Part shown: piece by piece, positions 21,320 through 32,245 of the stretch
How the letters are laid out: every line of letters starts with the position of its first letter
Numbering within the stretch: position 1 is the stretch's first letter
NCBI RefSeq assembly: GCF_024679245.1
Contig: NC_090178.1
Span: forward strand, 23,530,703 to 23,594,702
Source of the DNA: Pseudorasbora parva
Lineage: Eukaryota; Chordata; Actinopteri; Cypriniformes; Gobionidae
Reading direction: 5' to 3'
Length of the DNA stretch: 64,000 bases
The notes under the pieces: model-generated
What the model was told of the DNA's origin: nothing
Database searches by the model: none
Seen by the model: the letters and a program-made list of their open reading frames with translations, nothing else
Position numbers and translations under genes: made by a program

Positions 21320-21373
21320 CACATTTATCCACTACAAATCAGTGGGAACATTATAGCAGATTTGCCCAAAGAC
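21320..21373 (-). other. 54-nt non-coding 5'-UTR exon of the giant zinc-finger gene
   Basis: Bounded upstream by a pyrimidine-rich acceptor (ttttttccctttatgcag, AG at 21375-21374) and downstream by donor gtgagc. It carries a short upstream ORF (see 21325-21351). Confidence 0.6.
21325..21351 (-). promoter_or_regulatory. Upstream ORF (8 codons) in the leader
   Basis: ATG at 21351-21349 opens a frame MFPLICSG ending in TAA at 21327-21325, wholly inside the 54-nt leader exon. Upstream ORFs commonly reduce translation of the main frame. A regulatory role here is inference and depends on the exon being real. Confidence 0.45.
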
Positions 21374-21375
21374 CT

Positions 21376-21995
21376 GCATAAAGGGAAAAAAATGCAATTA
21401 CTAATAAAATTGCTGTTTGGTAGTATAATGTAGATGTTTAAAATACTACTTCTAATATTAATAATATCAAACATACACTAAACTGGCAATTATACAGTAG
21501 AACTACCACAGCATCATGTTTAGATATCAGTGCTGAAGTAATCCCAAGGTAATGGAATCACTAGCAATCTAACACTGCATTCACATGGGGCGTCTGCATA
21601 AACGCTTCTCATTTACTTGAGTGAAGTCAAGCGTTGCGGACCTGAATCGTGGGTTCCATTGCATCGCGTCACAACCTTTCAACTTTTCAAGGGCCAACAC
21701 ATGCGTTCATGCAACACCGGAAAAGAAATTTGATTGGCTGTTATCACTATGACCGTTATGTCACACAGGCGACACCCTGTGTGAATGCAGTGCAAGAGCT
21801 TTGTCCTTTGACAAATTTTGTAGTTCATCTCAGCTTATGCAAAATTGAAGTTTATAGAAAAACAAACTTACATTTTGCTTTGTTCATCACATACATTTAC
21901 TGTATGGCTTTTAAAGACTTGGAACAATGTACCCCATCATTTTTTTTGTAATTTTGGAGTGTGACAGAACCAGGCCCCATTTACTCTTATGGCTA
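21376..21995. other. Intron region, no feature recognised
   Basis: A GC-richer patch with tcacatggggcgtctgcat and ggcgacaccctgtgtgaatg (about 21574-21787) has inverted phrases (cattcacatgggg / cctgtgtgaatgcag), suggesting a decayed inverted-repeat element of roughly 215 bp. No gene. Confidence 0.35.
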
Positions 21996-22420
21996 GTATC
22001 CACAAGCGGTACAGAACAGTAAGATTTGGAATGTTAAACCCTAATCTGGCTTGCGTTACAACCGCAAACAGTACCCTTACTTGATAGGCATGGTGCAGCA
22101 ATCAATGTCAAAGAACAAAACAACAGAAGACATGCAGATCTTGTTCTTGGCATGTGGTTGTTTGTCTAAGAGAAGAAAAGCTTTGAGCAAAGTCTCCAAG
22201 GAAAAAAGACAGCCGAAAAGCATGCACAAGTGACGATTCTGTGTCAACCACTCAACGTCCTTCAGTGAGTCTACCTCCAGCCTTTAAGTACTGAACTACT
22301 GTGCTAGGTACCAATGGAAGGGTCCCAAAAAGTGGTATAGTTTGGGATTGTGCTACCATTCACAACTTTTGATAAATCGAAATGGAAATTATTGTATACC
22401 GTACCACTCGGTGGAAACAG
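21996..22420. mobile_element. MITE of the 'TTTCCACCGAGCGGTAC' family, copy 1
   Basis: The left end reads gtatccacaagcggtacag; the right end ccgtaccactcggtggaaac is its inverted partner. The same termini occur at 30937-31387 and 42755-43018. No ORF with family motifs. Confidence 0.6.
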
Positions 22421-23400
22421 GCCATTATATATGCCAAAATCATCAAGGATATACAGAGGTTCTCGAAACACAAGATCAGTGGTACATAGAGTGTGGTTTT
22501 CAGTATATATTCAACAACAGCAAAAACCAGTCACAATGAAATTGACAGGTCCCATTTTAATGGGATTTTTGTAAATTTATCAGTGTACTTTATCACGTCC
22601 TTATAATCTTTAATTAAAAGGACTTCCCCTCCCTCTTGAAGCAACATCTCTCAATTCTCCAATTACTGGCATGAGTGCAGAACAACCAGGTCATTTACAT
22701 ACGATTGCAGCAATAGCAAACCACAACCATACAAACAGTTCCCCAACTAAAATTACGCCTCAACCTACATTTTTTCTTGCCTGAGAAGCCGTTTCACAAA
22801 GATATAAATCACTATAGAGAAGAAAAGAATCACAAATTCTGTTTCATGACGACCTTAAATGTAATCTTGTGGGTTTGTCAAATCCAGATCCTGGAGGACC
22901 TAAAGGTTTGACATCACACCTCTTTAGAAGCTGCATTTTCTGAAGGCAAGCTTTAAGAGAGGCCTGATTTTTACATAAAATGTACAATAAAAGCCATGGA
23001 AAGAGTTTGAAAGAGTTTTTTTTAAAGAATTTTAAAGATGGCCTCAATTTCCAAAATATAATGTAGTTTCTCTCAACTGTTCTGCATAATTTGCAAAATA
23101 AAAAAGGTAGATGTCTGTAATTATCAAATGCTATAAACTCAAGAAAAAGCTTCCAGTTACAGGCTTGACAGTTCAAGTGGTAAAAAAAAAGGCAAAAATT
23201 GCCGTGAAGCAACAGAAGTGGACAATGTTGAGAAGGAGAAAGGCTGGTTAACCTATTATGAGCCAAACATGGAGTAGACAGTGATAGCTGGTGGCTTTTT
23301 CTGGTACCTAGTTGGTCCTACACCAAAACGATGACTTAAATATATCTCTAGGCTGTTTCATATTTACCTTATAAAAAGATGACGACTGTGTGCTATCGGA
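22421..23400. other. Intron/intergenic; old repeat-like patch only
   Basis: About 22545-22860 runs from gacaggtcccattttaatgg to catgacgaccttaaatg and resembles the AT-rich repeat at 39240-39620 (aacaacttcc, aggcagaacaacc, atgaaattacat phrases). No gene is supported. Confidence 0.35.
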
Positions 23401-23401
23401 A

Positions 23402-23533
23402 TCATTGACTTGTGGGCAGTATTCCAACATATTGTGCTACAGCGCTTTGGGCAACCCGAGTTTCCAGCTTCCACACCTCCTCTCCCATCACTTCCAGTAT
23501 CTCCTCTACTGTATTCTCCAACACAGTCCAAAA
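23402..23533 (-). pseudogene. Short protein-like open stretch behind a strong acceptor; possible relic exon
   Basis: On the minus strand a long pyrimidine tract (tttttcttttctttttcttcttatcttcctcag) precedes a 43-codon open frame. It contains VEEILEVMGEEVWKLE followed by TRVAQSAVAQYVGIL and then a stop. Composition and helical periodicity look protein-like, reminiscent of the short helical N-terminal exons of many fish zinc-finger genes, but I cannot match it to a family. The frame has a stop just before it, so the acceptor would have to be ttatag. Could be chance. Confidence 0.25.
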
Positions 23534-24017
23534 CTATAACTGAGGAAGATAAGAAGAAAAAGAAAAGAAAAAGTATTGTAAAAAAAAAAGCATTGTGACT
23601 CGTCGTCATGTCGACAATCACATTCACAGCACCATTGCATGGTGAGATATTCAGCGGAAAAATATATGCCTATATAGGGGCAAATTAAAATGATTTACAC
23701 TAGTCAGGTACAGAATACCTACTCTACACAAGGACTGATTTTGATACGACAATGTATCACATACTACTTTGTATCGATTATACTGCACATGCGCAGCAGC
23801 AGACAGTGCTTAATTTGAATACAATAAACAGTGTTTAAAATGGAGCGTAAATGTGCTGAAATTAATGAATACAGTATAAACTAGGCTAGAACAGGAATTA
23901 ATCTGGACCCCAGGGAAACAAACGGTGCCTCAAGTCCTCCTGGGATGTTCGTATTTATGAGATGAGAAGTAGTGTTTACAACATCATGTGCATTCAAGTC
24001 TCTTTGGCCGGAACAAG
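23534..24017. other. Candidate promoter region of the plus-strand exon at 24018
   Basis: Mostly AT-rich. The last 100 nt become more GC-balanced and end tttggccggaacaag just before ATGGCGG. No TATA box at a suitable distance was recognised. Confidence 0.3.
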
Positions 24018-24112
24018 ATGGCGGTGCACCTTTTTGTAATGAATTTCATGAAAATACAGCAAGGTTTAACAACTCTGCTTATAGAAAATGAAGAACAAAG
24101 ACTGCGCATCAG
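24018..24112 (+). CDS. Candidate first coding exon of an unidentified gene
   Basis: Seen: acaagATGGCGG matches the YY1-type motif that often overlaps the start codon of TATA-less housekeeping genes. The frame is open for 31 codons plus 2 nt (starts MAVHLFVMNFMKIQQG, continues through ENEEQRLRI) and ends exactly at a consensus donor, cag|gtgagt (24113). I do not recognise the protein and found no continuing exon on the plus strand in this window; the next kilobase is repeat. It could be the start of a gene with distant exons, a relic, or chance. It would lie inside the long intron of the giant zinc-finger gene if that gene starts at 41383. Confidence 0.4.
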
Positions 24113-24162
24113 GTGAGTTTTAATCTTTTATGTTTTTAATTGATCTATGAAGCCACTGTAAA

Positions 24163-25085
24163 CTAGAGGTGACCCCGAATAGTCGAAGATTCGATGCATC
24201 GATATGCGGAGCCTGATTCGACCACCGATCTCACGGTCGAATCTTCACGGGTGTTATGAAACGAGGATCATACCATTTTGGCAATATGGGGGTGCTCAAT
24301 ATTTCAAAGATGTCGCGGCGCTGAGCTTCGCACCGTGCCTTTAAAATTCGAACACATTCAATGAGTGTACACACACCGGTGGCAGCATTCAGCGCCTGTC
24401 CGCGGCCACTCAGGAAGTTGTTTAAAATCCTGCCGCACCACAGAGCGCTTTTTCAAGGTTTTATATTAAATTTATATTACATTTCCCTTAAATCGTCAAT
24501 GTACATACTGATTTAACCCTGTGCTACAAGATACACTCGCCTCGCAGCTCTTCTGTCAGTCAATTCAAAATTGAGCTTGCGTGTATATAATGTGTGCGTC
24601 AGGTGGCGGTGTGAGATCCTAAGGCGCAGCGCTGAGCTTCGCGTCCTTAACCCCCTTTAGGCACAATCGGCTTAAGAATGTGCATGTAAATGCACTCAGT
24701 GTTCTTTTCTTCTCTAGGCAGGTTTTTTTTAGGTTTATTTATCAAAATGTTCTTTTATATATTTGTGTGATGTTCTGTATTTCGATCGCAGCTGTAACAT
24801 GTTATGAGAAAACGGTTCATGAATGTTTATCCACCACATTACCTTTTAGGCTATTTAAGCCTAAGTAAGAAAGCCATTGTCAGTTCGTCTGTCAGTTGGC
24901 AGGCAGTTTTGGTCGCTTTATTAAAAGTTGTTCCTGTGTGCAGTGTGTAAAGGAAAATAAAAACAGTTTTACCCTTCTGCTGACAAGTGTCATGCCCCTC
25001 CCAACCCATTCACACACATATAGATGATTCGACTATCGGTCGACCATAGAGAGATTCGACAATTCTGATTCGAAAAAACTGTATC
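24163..25085. mobile_element. hAT-like non-autonomous element, copy A (about 0.9 kb)
   Basis: Begins tagaggtgaccccgaatagtcgaagattcg and ends near gactatcggtcgaccatag ... gattcgacaattctgattcg, with the end motifs roughly inverted. The interior is closely similar along its length to 44976-45875 (shared: cgaggatcataccattttgg, gtttgtctgtcagttgg-type, gtaaatgcactca). No transposase. The hAT assignment rests on terminal resemblance only. Confidence 0.55.
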
Positions 25086-25589
25086 ATTTTATATTAGGCT
25101 AATTACTATGCTAGCTTACTTTGTTGCAAGCAGGGTTGCCAACCGTTCCTTATTATACGGAATCTTTCCGTATTTAAGGCATCAATGAAGCGTTCCGTAT
25201 GGAAGGCGGGAGATCACAATCATTCGAATATACTCCAGGGTTTCTACTGATACAAAGCCATATGCTAATCGCTGAAGTAACCCTTTAAAGAAAAATCCAG
25301 AACTTCCCACTGGTATTTACGACTTTGTGGTGCCAATTTTCAACTTAAATACGATCTTTACAACATGACTTGAACGGTGCGTTCATACCATAACTGGTAT
25401 TGCCTGATATCAAAAGATGTAATCCCCAATCAGAGCTTTACACTTGCACTAAATAACAATAACCCTGGAAACTCCAAGAAGCTCCACTATTAATCACATC
25501 CTTAAACCGCAAACTCACTCTTTTTCAGAAGCCACGGAAGAGAGGTGTATTAAGTTCATGACCTTTTCAGGAACAAAGTAGACAACATC
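25086..25589. other. No gene; flank of the LINE
   Basis: A short stretch around 25130-25200 (gggttgccaaccgttcc ... ttccgta) resembles a small inverted-repeat fish element. Nothing coding. Confidence 0.3.
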
Positions 25590-27460
25590 CACTTGCACCT
25601 CTCTGCCTGTCCCGACTTGATCCACAGCCTGGGACCTTCTAACATCTCTGCTGCTTCTCCATCACATAGCACAAGGTTGAGGACATCAGAAAAATAAATC
25701 CATCCACCTATGCACTGGATCCTTTTCCCACAGCCTTTGTAAAATCTAATCTCTGTGTCTGAAGTCCCTTAATAACCAAGATCATTAATCAATCCCTCAA
25801 GGCTGGCCATGTTCCTTCATCACTAAAAACTGCTATCATCAGACCACTTCTTAAAAAAAAAAACATTTTAGACCCAGATGTTGTTGACAACTACAGACCC
25901 ATCTCCAACCTTTCATACCTCTAAGGTGCTGGAAAAAGTGGTTTCTACACAGCTTCAGGTCCATTTGGAACAAAATTTATTTGAGTAATTTCAGTCTGGT
26001 TTCCTCACTGGACACAGCACAGAAACAACTTTGGTCAGGGTCACAAATTATCTACTGATGGCGGCAGATGCTGGTTCCCCATCCAGTCTCATCCTCCTGG
26101 GACCTATTGCACAAAACTAGGATAAGGGATTAAGCCGGGATATCTTGGTGATCTTGTCATCTGTAAGCAATATTGAGTACACCGCTGTCAGTTAAACATA
26201 TCCTAAAGGTGCACACACACCAAGAATGATAACCATAACGAAAAATTATATTATGGGATAAATTGATGCAGGATCACCAAGATATCCCGGCTTAATCCCT
26301 TATCCTAGTTTTGTGCAAAAGGCCCCTGGACTTAACTGCAGCTTTTGATACTGTTGATCATAACATTCTCCTTCACTGTTTACATTCCAGCATCGGTCTC
26401 TTTGACTCCGTTCACGACTGGTTCTCTTCTCATCTCACTGGGAGAACTGAATATGTTGCGTTGAGAGAAGCTACATCCCTGTCACACAACATCACCTGCG
26501 GTGCCTCTCAAGGCTCAGTGCTCAGCCCCACCCTGTTCATCCTCTACATGTTCCCCCCTTGGCAGTCTCATCAGCCGGCATGGGATTTCTTTTCACTGCT
26601 ATTCTGATGACACGACTTTACCTTAGGACAAGTTCATCTCCCTCTGCTGACCTCACACCATCCACTTTGATCACTTGCCTGGATGAGATAAAAGGTGTGG
26701 ATAAAGCAAAACATTCTGCAGCTAAACAGCTCCAAGACTGAAGCAATCCTTGTCAGCACTCCACTTCAGGTCCAGAATTCAGCTATCACCAGCATTACTT
26801 TCTCTGATCAGGACATTCCACTTTCTACATCAGTCAACAACCTGGGGGTCAGAATGGAATCACAACTCACTTTTGAAGCTCACATCAAACATTGTGTAAG
26901 ACCTCCTTCTTCCACCTCAGAAACATTGCCAAACTTTGTCCCATACAAACACTGGCAGATGCGGAAAAGCTTGTCCACGCCTTTGGTCTCCTTCAGGCAG
27001 GACTTCCGCAATGCGCTCCTTATCAGCATTCCTGGCAAAAATCTCCAGAAGCTGCAGTATATTCAAAACAGCGCTGCTAGTATCCTCTTGAGGGTGCGCA
27101 AGTACGACAATATCACCCCCATTCTCAAATCACTCCACTGGCTTCCGCTCTCACTCAGGATTGAGTACAAGATCTACCTCCTTACTCACCAGAGCATCCA
27201 TGGTGACGCACCCACCTATCTCAAGGAACTTCTCACCACACAAACATCCACACATAACCTCCGCTCTGTTTCGAGTTGTCTTCTCAGGACTCCCAGGACC
27301 AAACTCCATACTATGGAAGATCGGGCCATCTGCTCAGCAGCCCCCAGTCTTGGGGATGCTCTCCCTGACCACTTGCGGACCCCACAGACTGTAGAAGCTT
27401 TTAAACGTGGTCTTAAAACCCACCTTTTAGCAGAGCTTTTGATTGATTAGATTTTTTACT
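25590..27460 (+). mobile_element. L2-clade LINE, decayed, split by a MITE
   Basis: Frame fragments give the reverse-transcriptase core in order: DNYRPISNLSYL (about 25890), a QSGF-type block (about 26000), DLTAAFDTVDHNILL (26331 on, catalytic region), GASQGSVLSPTLF (about 26500), LNSSKTEAILV and VNNLGVRMESQLTFEAHI (about 26715-26890), LQYIQNSAASILL, LKSLHWLPLSLRIEYKI and a C-terminal FKRGLKTHLLAEL. The FADD-box region (about 26590) is damaged and frames shift repeatedly. The 3' end after 27450 is followed by TTG repeats typical of LINE tails. Not mobile. Confidence 0.85.
26101..26324. mobile_element. MITE inserted in the LINE's reverse transcriptase
   Basis: The reading frame for ...SLILL|DLTAAFD is interrupted exactly here. 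Termini are inverted: cctattgcacaaaactagga on the left and tcctagttttgtgcaaaagg on the right. Internal arms continue (gataagggattaagccggga / tcccggcttaatcccttatc). Flanked by cctgg on both sides (26096-26100, 26325-26329), the likely target duplication. Confidence 0.8.
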
Positions 27461-28121
27461 TAATTTTTCAGTTTTATTTTGTTGTTGTTGTTGATTGTTT
27501 TAAATCTGTAGTACTTTGAGATTTTGTTTAATATAAAGTTTAGTGTCATTTCTGATTTTACCAAGTAAAACATGTTCCTGTATCAAAATATTATGTTGAT
27601 CATGGATCAACATCCCTATCCCTATATATGATCCTAACCCTATCCCTAACCCTTATAAAAAATCCAACCATAACAACCTTAATATCAGAGGGAAATGATA
27701 GGTGAATAACAGCAATGTAGAAGTACCTAACCCTGGGGTCCATTCTTCATACCTTGCTTAATACATCTGAGATGATTTGAATGATGCCAGATCTTCTAAT
27801 TGTGATAACTCAACTCTGGCTTATTTGGTTCTTCAAACAAATTTGTGTACTGGATTAAAACATTTATAATAAATAGTTTAAGATTACGGTGCGTTTTTAC
27901 GTTCCTTGAAGAGAGCAGATGCATAGATACTCAAAGCCATGATCAGCAATGCAGCGACTGGCTGGCATCAAGACAGCAACATAGTGACATAATCTAAAGT
28001 GCTAAAGTGACCTTGGGTGTTTTGAAAGGCACTGTTAAATAAAATGCATTAGTATAATAATTACATGAAATAAGCCTGTTCCCAAACAGGTTTAATCTTA
28101 CGGACCTGTCCAGGCAAGGTC
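27461..28121. other. No gene seen
   Basis: Contains a short run of cctatccctaaccc-type sequence (27610-27660), not a true array. Otherwise featureless. Confidence 0.35.
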
Positions 28122-28124
28122 CAG

Positions 28125-28844
28125 TACCCCTTTTCCACCAAGGCAGTGCTGGTGCTAGTCCGGAGCCAGAGCCTGGTCTCAAATCAGTTCTTTGTCTTTC
28201 CACACCCAAAGCCCCAGCTCCAAGCAAGGAAAAGTGGTTCTTAAGTAGCACCAAAACATTGCTGGGCTAGATGTAAGAACCGATTACGTCAGGCACTGGT
28301 CAACAAGATGAAGACAAAATTGAGATAGGCCATTTTTTAAATAGCAGCTAATGGAGCTAAAAGCGGCTGCTCGTTTGTAATCAGCGTCTATACAAATTAC
28401 TGCACAAATGCGTTGGATTCGCAGTGTTTAGATGCCAATGATTTACGATGTCGTAAAGCCATGCGAATCAATAGTAACAACGTTCGCCATTGTTGATGGA
28501 AGGCTTGTTCGAGATGCACTGGCGCGGTGCAGACCAATTGCCGTATGACAACAAGTCCAGCGAGAGCATATGACTCCTTATGCTTTTGATTCACTCATGC
28601 GTTTTTATATCATACGTGGGTCGGTCTGCGCAGCGTCGATGCATTAGAACATGCCTGGTGTGTGTGTTTCCCACTGCCTCGCTAGCAGAGGTGTAACATT
28701 GACGCAAGACCTGACTCTGTTGTGGCTTTTTAGCATGTGGAAAAGCAAACGGTTTTTAGAAGGCTCTTCAGGCCAACCAACTACGAACCGGCACCAGCAC
28801 TGGCTCTGAACTAGCACACGGTTCATTCTGGTGTAAAAGGGGTA
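28125..28844. mobile_element. MITE of the 'TACCCCTTTTCCACC' family, 3-bp TSD
   Basis: Left end taccccttttccaccaag, right end ctggtgtaaaaggggta, with subterminal inverted phrases (tgctagtccggagccagagc / tggctctgaactagca). Flanked by CAG on both sides (28122-28124, 28845-28847), compatible with a 3-bp TSD. A second, truncated copy of this family starts at 62636. Confidence 0.65.
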
Positions 28845-28847
28845 CAG

Positions 28848-29339
28848 GATGAGCGTCAAAGAACCAAGCAATCCAAGATCATGCCAAATCGTCAACAATC
28901 AAATACAGCTAACAGAGGTAACATGGTTCTTTGTCAGCATATTTGGTGTTAAATACATATAACTGAAGCTCTGGGTAGATTTCTGGTACCTCTATTACTG
29001 TGGTATGATGCCACTGCCCAATCAAGAACCATTCTGCACATTACCATGGAAGAATTGGTTCTTCAGTCCAGGAAAATTAGCTTGGCACCTTCAATGGTCT
29101 CAGGATTCAGAGGCAGGTCAGGAGCAGGATCGTGCCCTTACCAAGAATTATTTTCAAAAAGTAAAACGCATGTATAGGCAGCAACAACGCAAAACAAAAC
29201 TAGATTGTATAAAACTAGGAGCAATACTAAAGTATGTAAGATGGATGCTATTATGAGTAAACAACATATATTATTCAGTATCTACACCCTGAGACATAGC
29301 ACACCCTGATAATTACTAATTTAATTTGTAATAGATAAG
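28848..29339. other. No gene seen
   Basis: A plus-strand frame of 83 codons at 29005-29256 has no recognisable motif and unremarkable composition; not called. Confidence 0.35.
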
Positions 29340-29515
29340 GCCACGGGTGTCCAATCCTACTCCTGAAGGGTCAGCTGTCTGCAGAGTTCCAACCTACTCT
29401 GAAATGTCTAATAATCCTGGTGACCTTGTATAGACTCTACAGGCACATTTTATTTGAGTTGGAGAAAAATCTTCAGGAAAATACCTGTCCAAGAGCAGAA
29501 TTAGACATCCCCGTA
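29340..29515. mobile_element. Short hairpin MITE ('TCCTGGAGGGCC/TGCAGAGTT' family), copy 1
   Basis: Begins gggtgtccaatcctactcctgaagggtc...ctgcagagtt and ends ...agagcagaattagacatcccc. Decayed inverted ends. Seven related copies follow within 15 kb. Confidence 0.45.
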
Positions 29516-29949
29516 ATAAGGCAATACCCCATTTCCCCCACACTTGTTATTTAACAGGAGGTGGAATGGGTATAGCAGGAATTGGGACTGGAGGCAAATG
29601 AATATTTGCATCTCTGCAATGACCTGAGATGAACAATAATTCTGGTTCTTTCTTCCAGACCTACTCTATTCTACAATTCCTCTCCTTTATCATCTACACC
29701 TGGATTTCAGAGATGGCAAGGAACTACTTTTCTACAGTTTCTCTCTAAACATAATCAAACACACCTAAACAAAATAATGTCTTCAAGACTACTAGAAAGC
29801 TACAGGAAGGTGAGTTTGATCAGGTTAATCAGGAAAGTGGACCTCGAGGGACAAAACTGAGAATACCTGGGGCCATATTCACAAAATATTGTCTTACCAC
29901 TAAGGGCTCTTCTAAAGAGCAGTACATGGTCTTAGGTAAGTTTCTCCTC

Positions 29950-30687
29950 TTAAAGGGATACTTCACCCAAAAATGAAAATGTGATGTTTATCTGCTTACC
30001 CCCAGTGCATCCAATATGTAGGTGTCTTTTGTTTCTTCAGTAGAAGACAAATGAAGATTTGTTTCATTTCAATGGTTGCAGTCTGCCAGTCAATGCATGT
30101 GAATGGGTAACAACTCTATGAGAGTAAAAAAAAAGGCTTAGACAACATGTACAAAAACCCTGCTGCTCGTGATGATTGATGTCTTAAGACAGGGGTCACC
30201 ACCCAATCTCAGTCCTGGAGGGCCACTGTCCTGCACAGTTTAGCTCCAACCCCAATCAAACACCTGAAACAGAATAAATGCCTATAAAGGCATTGATTAG
30301 CTGTTTCAGGTGTGTTTGATTGGGGCTAGAGCTAAACTCTGCATATATGATCCGTGCCAGTTTTGCCCTTACCAGATGGAAGTAATAGCGGATGGGAATG
30401 CTAGATGAGTCTCTTGTGGATATAAGGTAAAAAAACAAAAAACAAATACTGTTCGGTTTCAAGGTTCGTGTCTTAAAACATCAATGTGTCGTTACGAGCA
30501 GCAGAGGTTCGGTGCATGTTGGCTAAGCATGTTTTTTTACTCTCAGAGTTTTTACTCATTTACATGCATTATGACTGGCAGACTGCAAGTTTGAAGTTAA
30601 AAATCTTCATTTCTGTTCTACTGAAGAAACAAAAGACACATGTTGGATACACTGGGGGTAAGCAGATAAACAAGCAGATAAACATTT
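29950..30687. mobile_element. TTAA foldback element nested in 29870-31805
   Basis: Starts ttaaagggatacttcacccaaaaatg. Long inverted arms: tatctgcttacccccagtgcatcca / tggatacactgggggtaagcagata, gtcttttgtttcttcagtag / ctactgaagaaacaaaagac, and ctgctgctcgt / acgagcagcag. The right terminal TIR is degraded. Confidence 0.7.
30189..30345. mobile_element. Short hairpin MITE, copy 2, nested in the TTAA foldback
   Basis: tcagtcctggagggccactgtcc, then tttagctccaaccccaatcaaacacctgaaaca mirrored by ctgtttcaggtgtgtttgattggggctagagctaaactctgc. It interrupts the left arm of the surrounding foldback. Confidence 0.65.
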
Positions 30688-30936
30688 TATAAACAATGTT
30701 CGGGATGAGCACAGTCAAGTGATAATCTAAATCAACTGAAGAGAAGGCATATACACACCAAGCCGACTCACCTAGTTACCTCAACAGCTTTCTACATCCC
30801 TCTGCCACCCTAAATTCTCACTCTTGGCTTGTTCCTATTCCCAGCCAGAGATACGGGGGAGTATTCTTGGATTGGACTAAATTTCCGAGCTTGAAAACCT
30901 CCCCATGGACAGCATGTCAAAGATGCTAATGGCTAA

Positions 30937-31387
30937 TTTCCACTGAGCGGTATGGTTGAGTACAGTTCAGTACGCAAACCTTACAGTTTCTATCGTCATA
31001 AGTTGTGAACGGTACCCCAATTCCGAAACCAGTCCAGTACTAAAGGGTGAAGCTAGACTCACTGCAGAACGTTTAATGGTTGACAGAACAGACATAACAG
31101 TCACTTTTGCATGCTTTTTTGGCACCTGTTTTTCCTTGCAGACTGCAGCCGTAACTCAAAGCAGGCGTGTCTTCTTGTGTCAGCAGTTACATGCCAAGAA
31201 GCAAAAATAAGATCTGCTGCATGTCATCCATTGTAATTTACTGTCACCTTCTTCGCATGAGAATGCCCTTTTTTGTTAAACCATGCATATCATAAAGGTA
31301 TTGTTGGTGGTGGAAACGCAAGTCGAGTCAGGGTTTACAGCCCTGAATCATACATTTCTGAAATGAACTGCACCCCTTGGTGAAAAC
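30937..31387. mobile_element. MITE of the 'TTTCCACCGAGCGGTAC' family, copy 2
   Basis: Left end tttccactgagcggtatgg; right end degraded (gaactgcaccccttggtgaaaa). The middle shares ggtggtggaaacgcaag and gttacatgccaagaagcaa with the copy at 42755. Confidence 0.5.
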
Positions 31388-31805
31388 AAATCATTATTTT
31401 ACTCTATTCAATTATTAAGTGTGAACTCATAGAAACAACTGCCAGAGGTAATGGGACATTATATTCTTTATTTTCAAAGATTTCCAAGGCTCTATTATCA
31501 CTTATTGCCTCAAGGTGTACAGTGTCTTTAGGCATATTGCTGAGGCGAAGTGCTGGCAACAGCCATTTAGGATTGTTTGTGACTTGGTCTTAGTGACTTA
31601 GTGAGTGGAATCCTCTTGACTACCCATAACCTTTCGCAGATTTAGGAACTGTTTAGTGCTAAAATGCTTTGTGAAATACTCTTAGAGCAAAAAATTAGGA
31701 GTCCTAAAATAAGGGCTGACATGCCCAGTATTTAAAGAGTTTCTCCGAATGTGGCAATTTAGGAGCTACATTTAGCTTTAAAATGTTTTGTAAATATGGA
31801 CCCTG

Positions 31806-32080
31806 GTCTACAAAAGATTAAGGCAGACCTATCAGAAACTACCACGTCACTCAACTCTCACTTCTCACAAACTGCAGTAGGTTGTCTGACACCCATAAAA
31901 AGCCACAATCAAAAAAATAACCTACTCAACTGCCCAACTTACCAAAACACAAAACTTGATTATTAAATGCATGGGAGCATAGACTTTTAACCACCTTGTA
32001 CAAGACATGTGCAAAGACAAACAGTCTTAAAGTTAAAATTAAGCTTAAAAAAATATGGGACCAAGGAACTAAGGCAGGGA
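31806..32080. other. No feature seen
   Basis: AT-rich sequence between two inverted-repeat elements; nothing recognised. Confidence 0.35.
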
Positions 32081-32245
32081 CGAGCAACTCTGCTCCTTTT
32101 GGAATACTTTTCCACAGATTTTAGATCTAACCCTAATAAACCTACCTGTCACGTTCAATAATTCTGAAGACTTTTAGGTGTTTTATTAGGGTTGGAACTA
32201 AAAATCATCAAAAATAGTGGCCATCCAGGAACAGAGTTTCCCCAT
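32081..32245. mobile_element. Short hairpin MITE, copy 3 (decayed)
   Basis: acgagcaactctgctcctttt ... taaccctaataaacc mirrored by ttttattagggttggaact ... ccaggaacagagtttcccc. Confidence 0.45.

Larger units (their letters stand above)
29870..31805. mobile_element. Inverted-repeat element of the 'GGGGCCATATTCACAAAA' family hosting three insertions
   Basis: Left end cctggggccatattcacaaaat; right end attttgtaaatatggaccctgg... is the inverted partner (roughly 17 of 20 matching positions by eye). The interior beside each end is low-complexity ctctt/aagag-type sequence. Inside lie a TTAA foldback (29950-30687), which itself contains a hairpin MITE (30189-30345), and a TTTCCACC element (30937-31387). 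Confidence 0.55.

Noticed and set aside
23410..23598. Lys-rich plus-strand 62-codon frame
   Set aside because: The Lys-rich tail is only the complement of the minus-strand pyrimidine tract.
27610..27660. Telomere-like ccctaa run
   Set aside because: Only a few irregular units; not an array.
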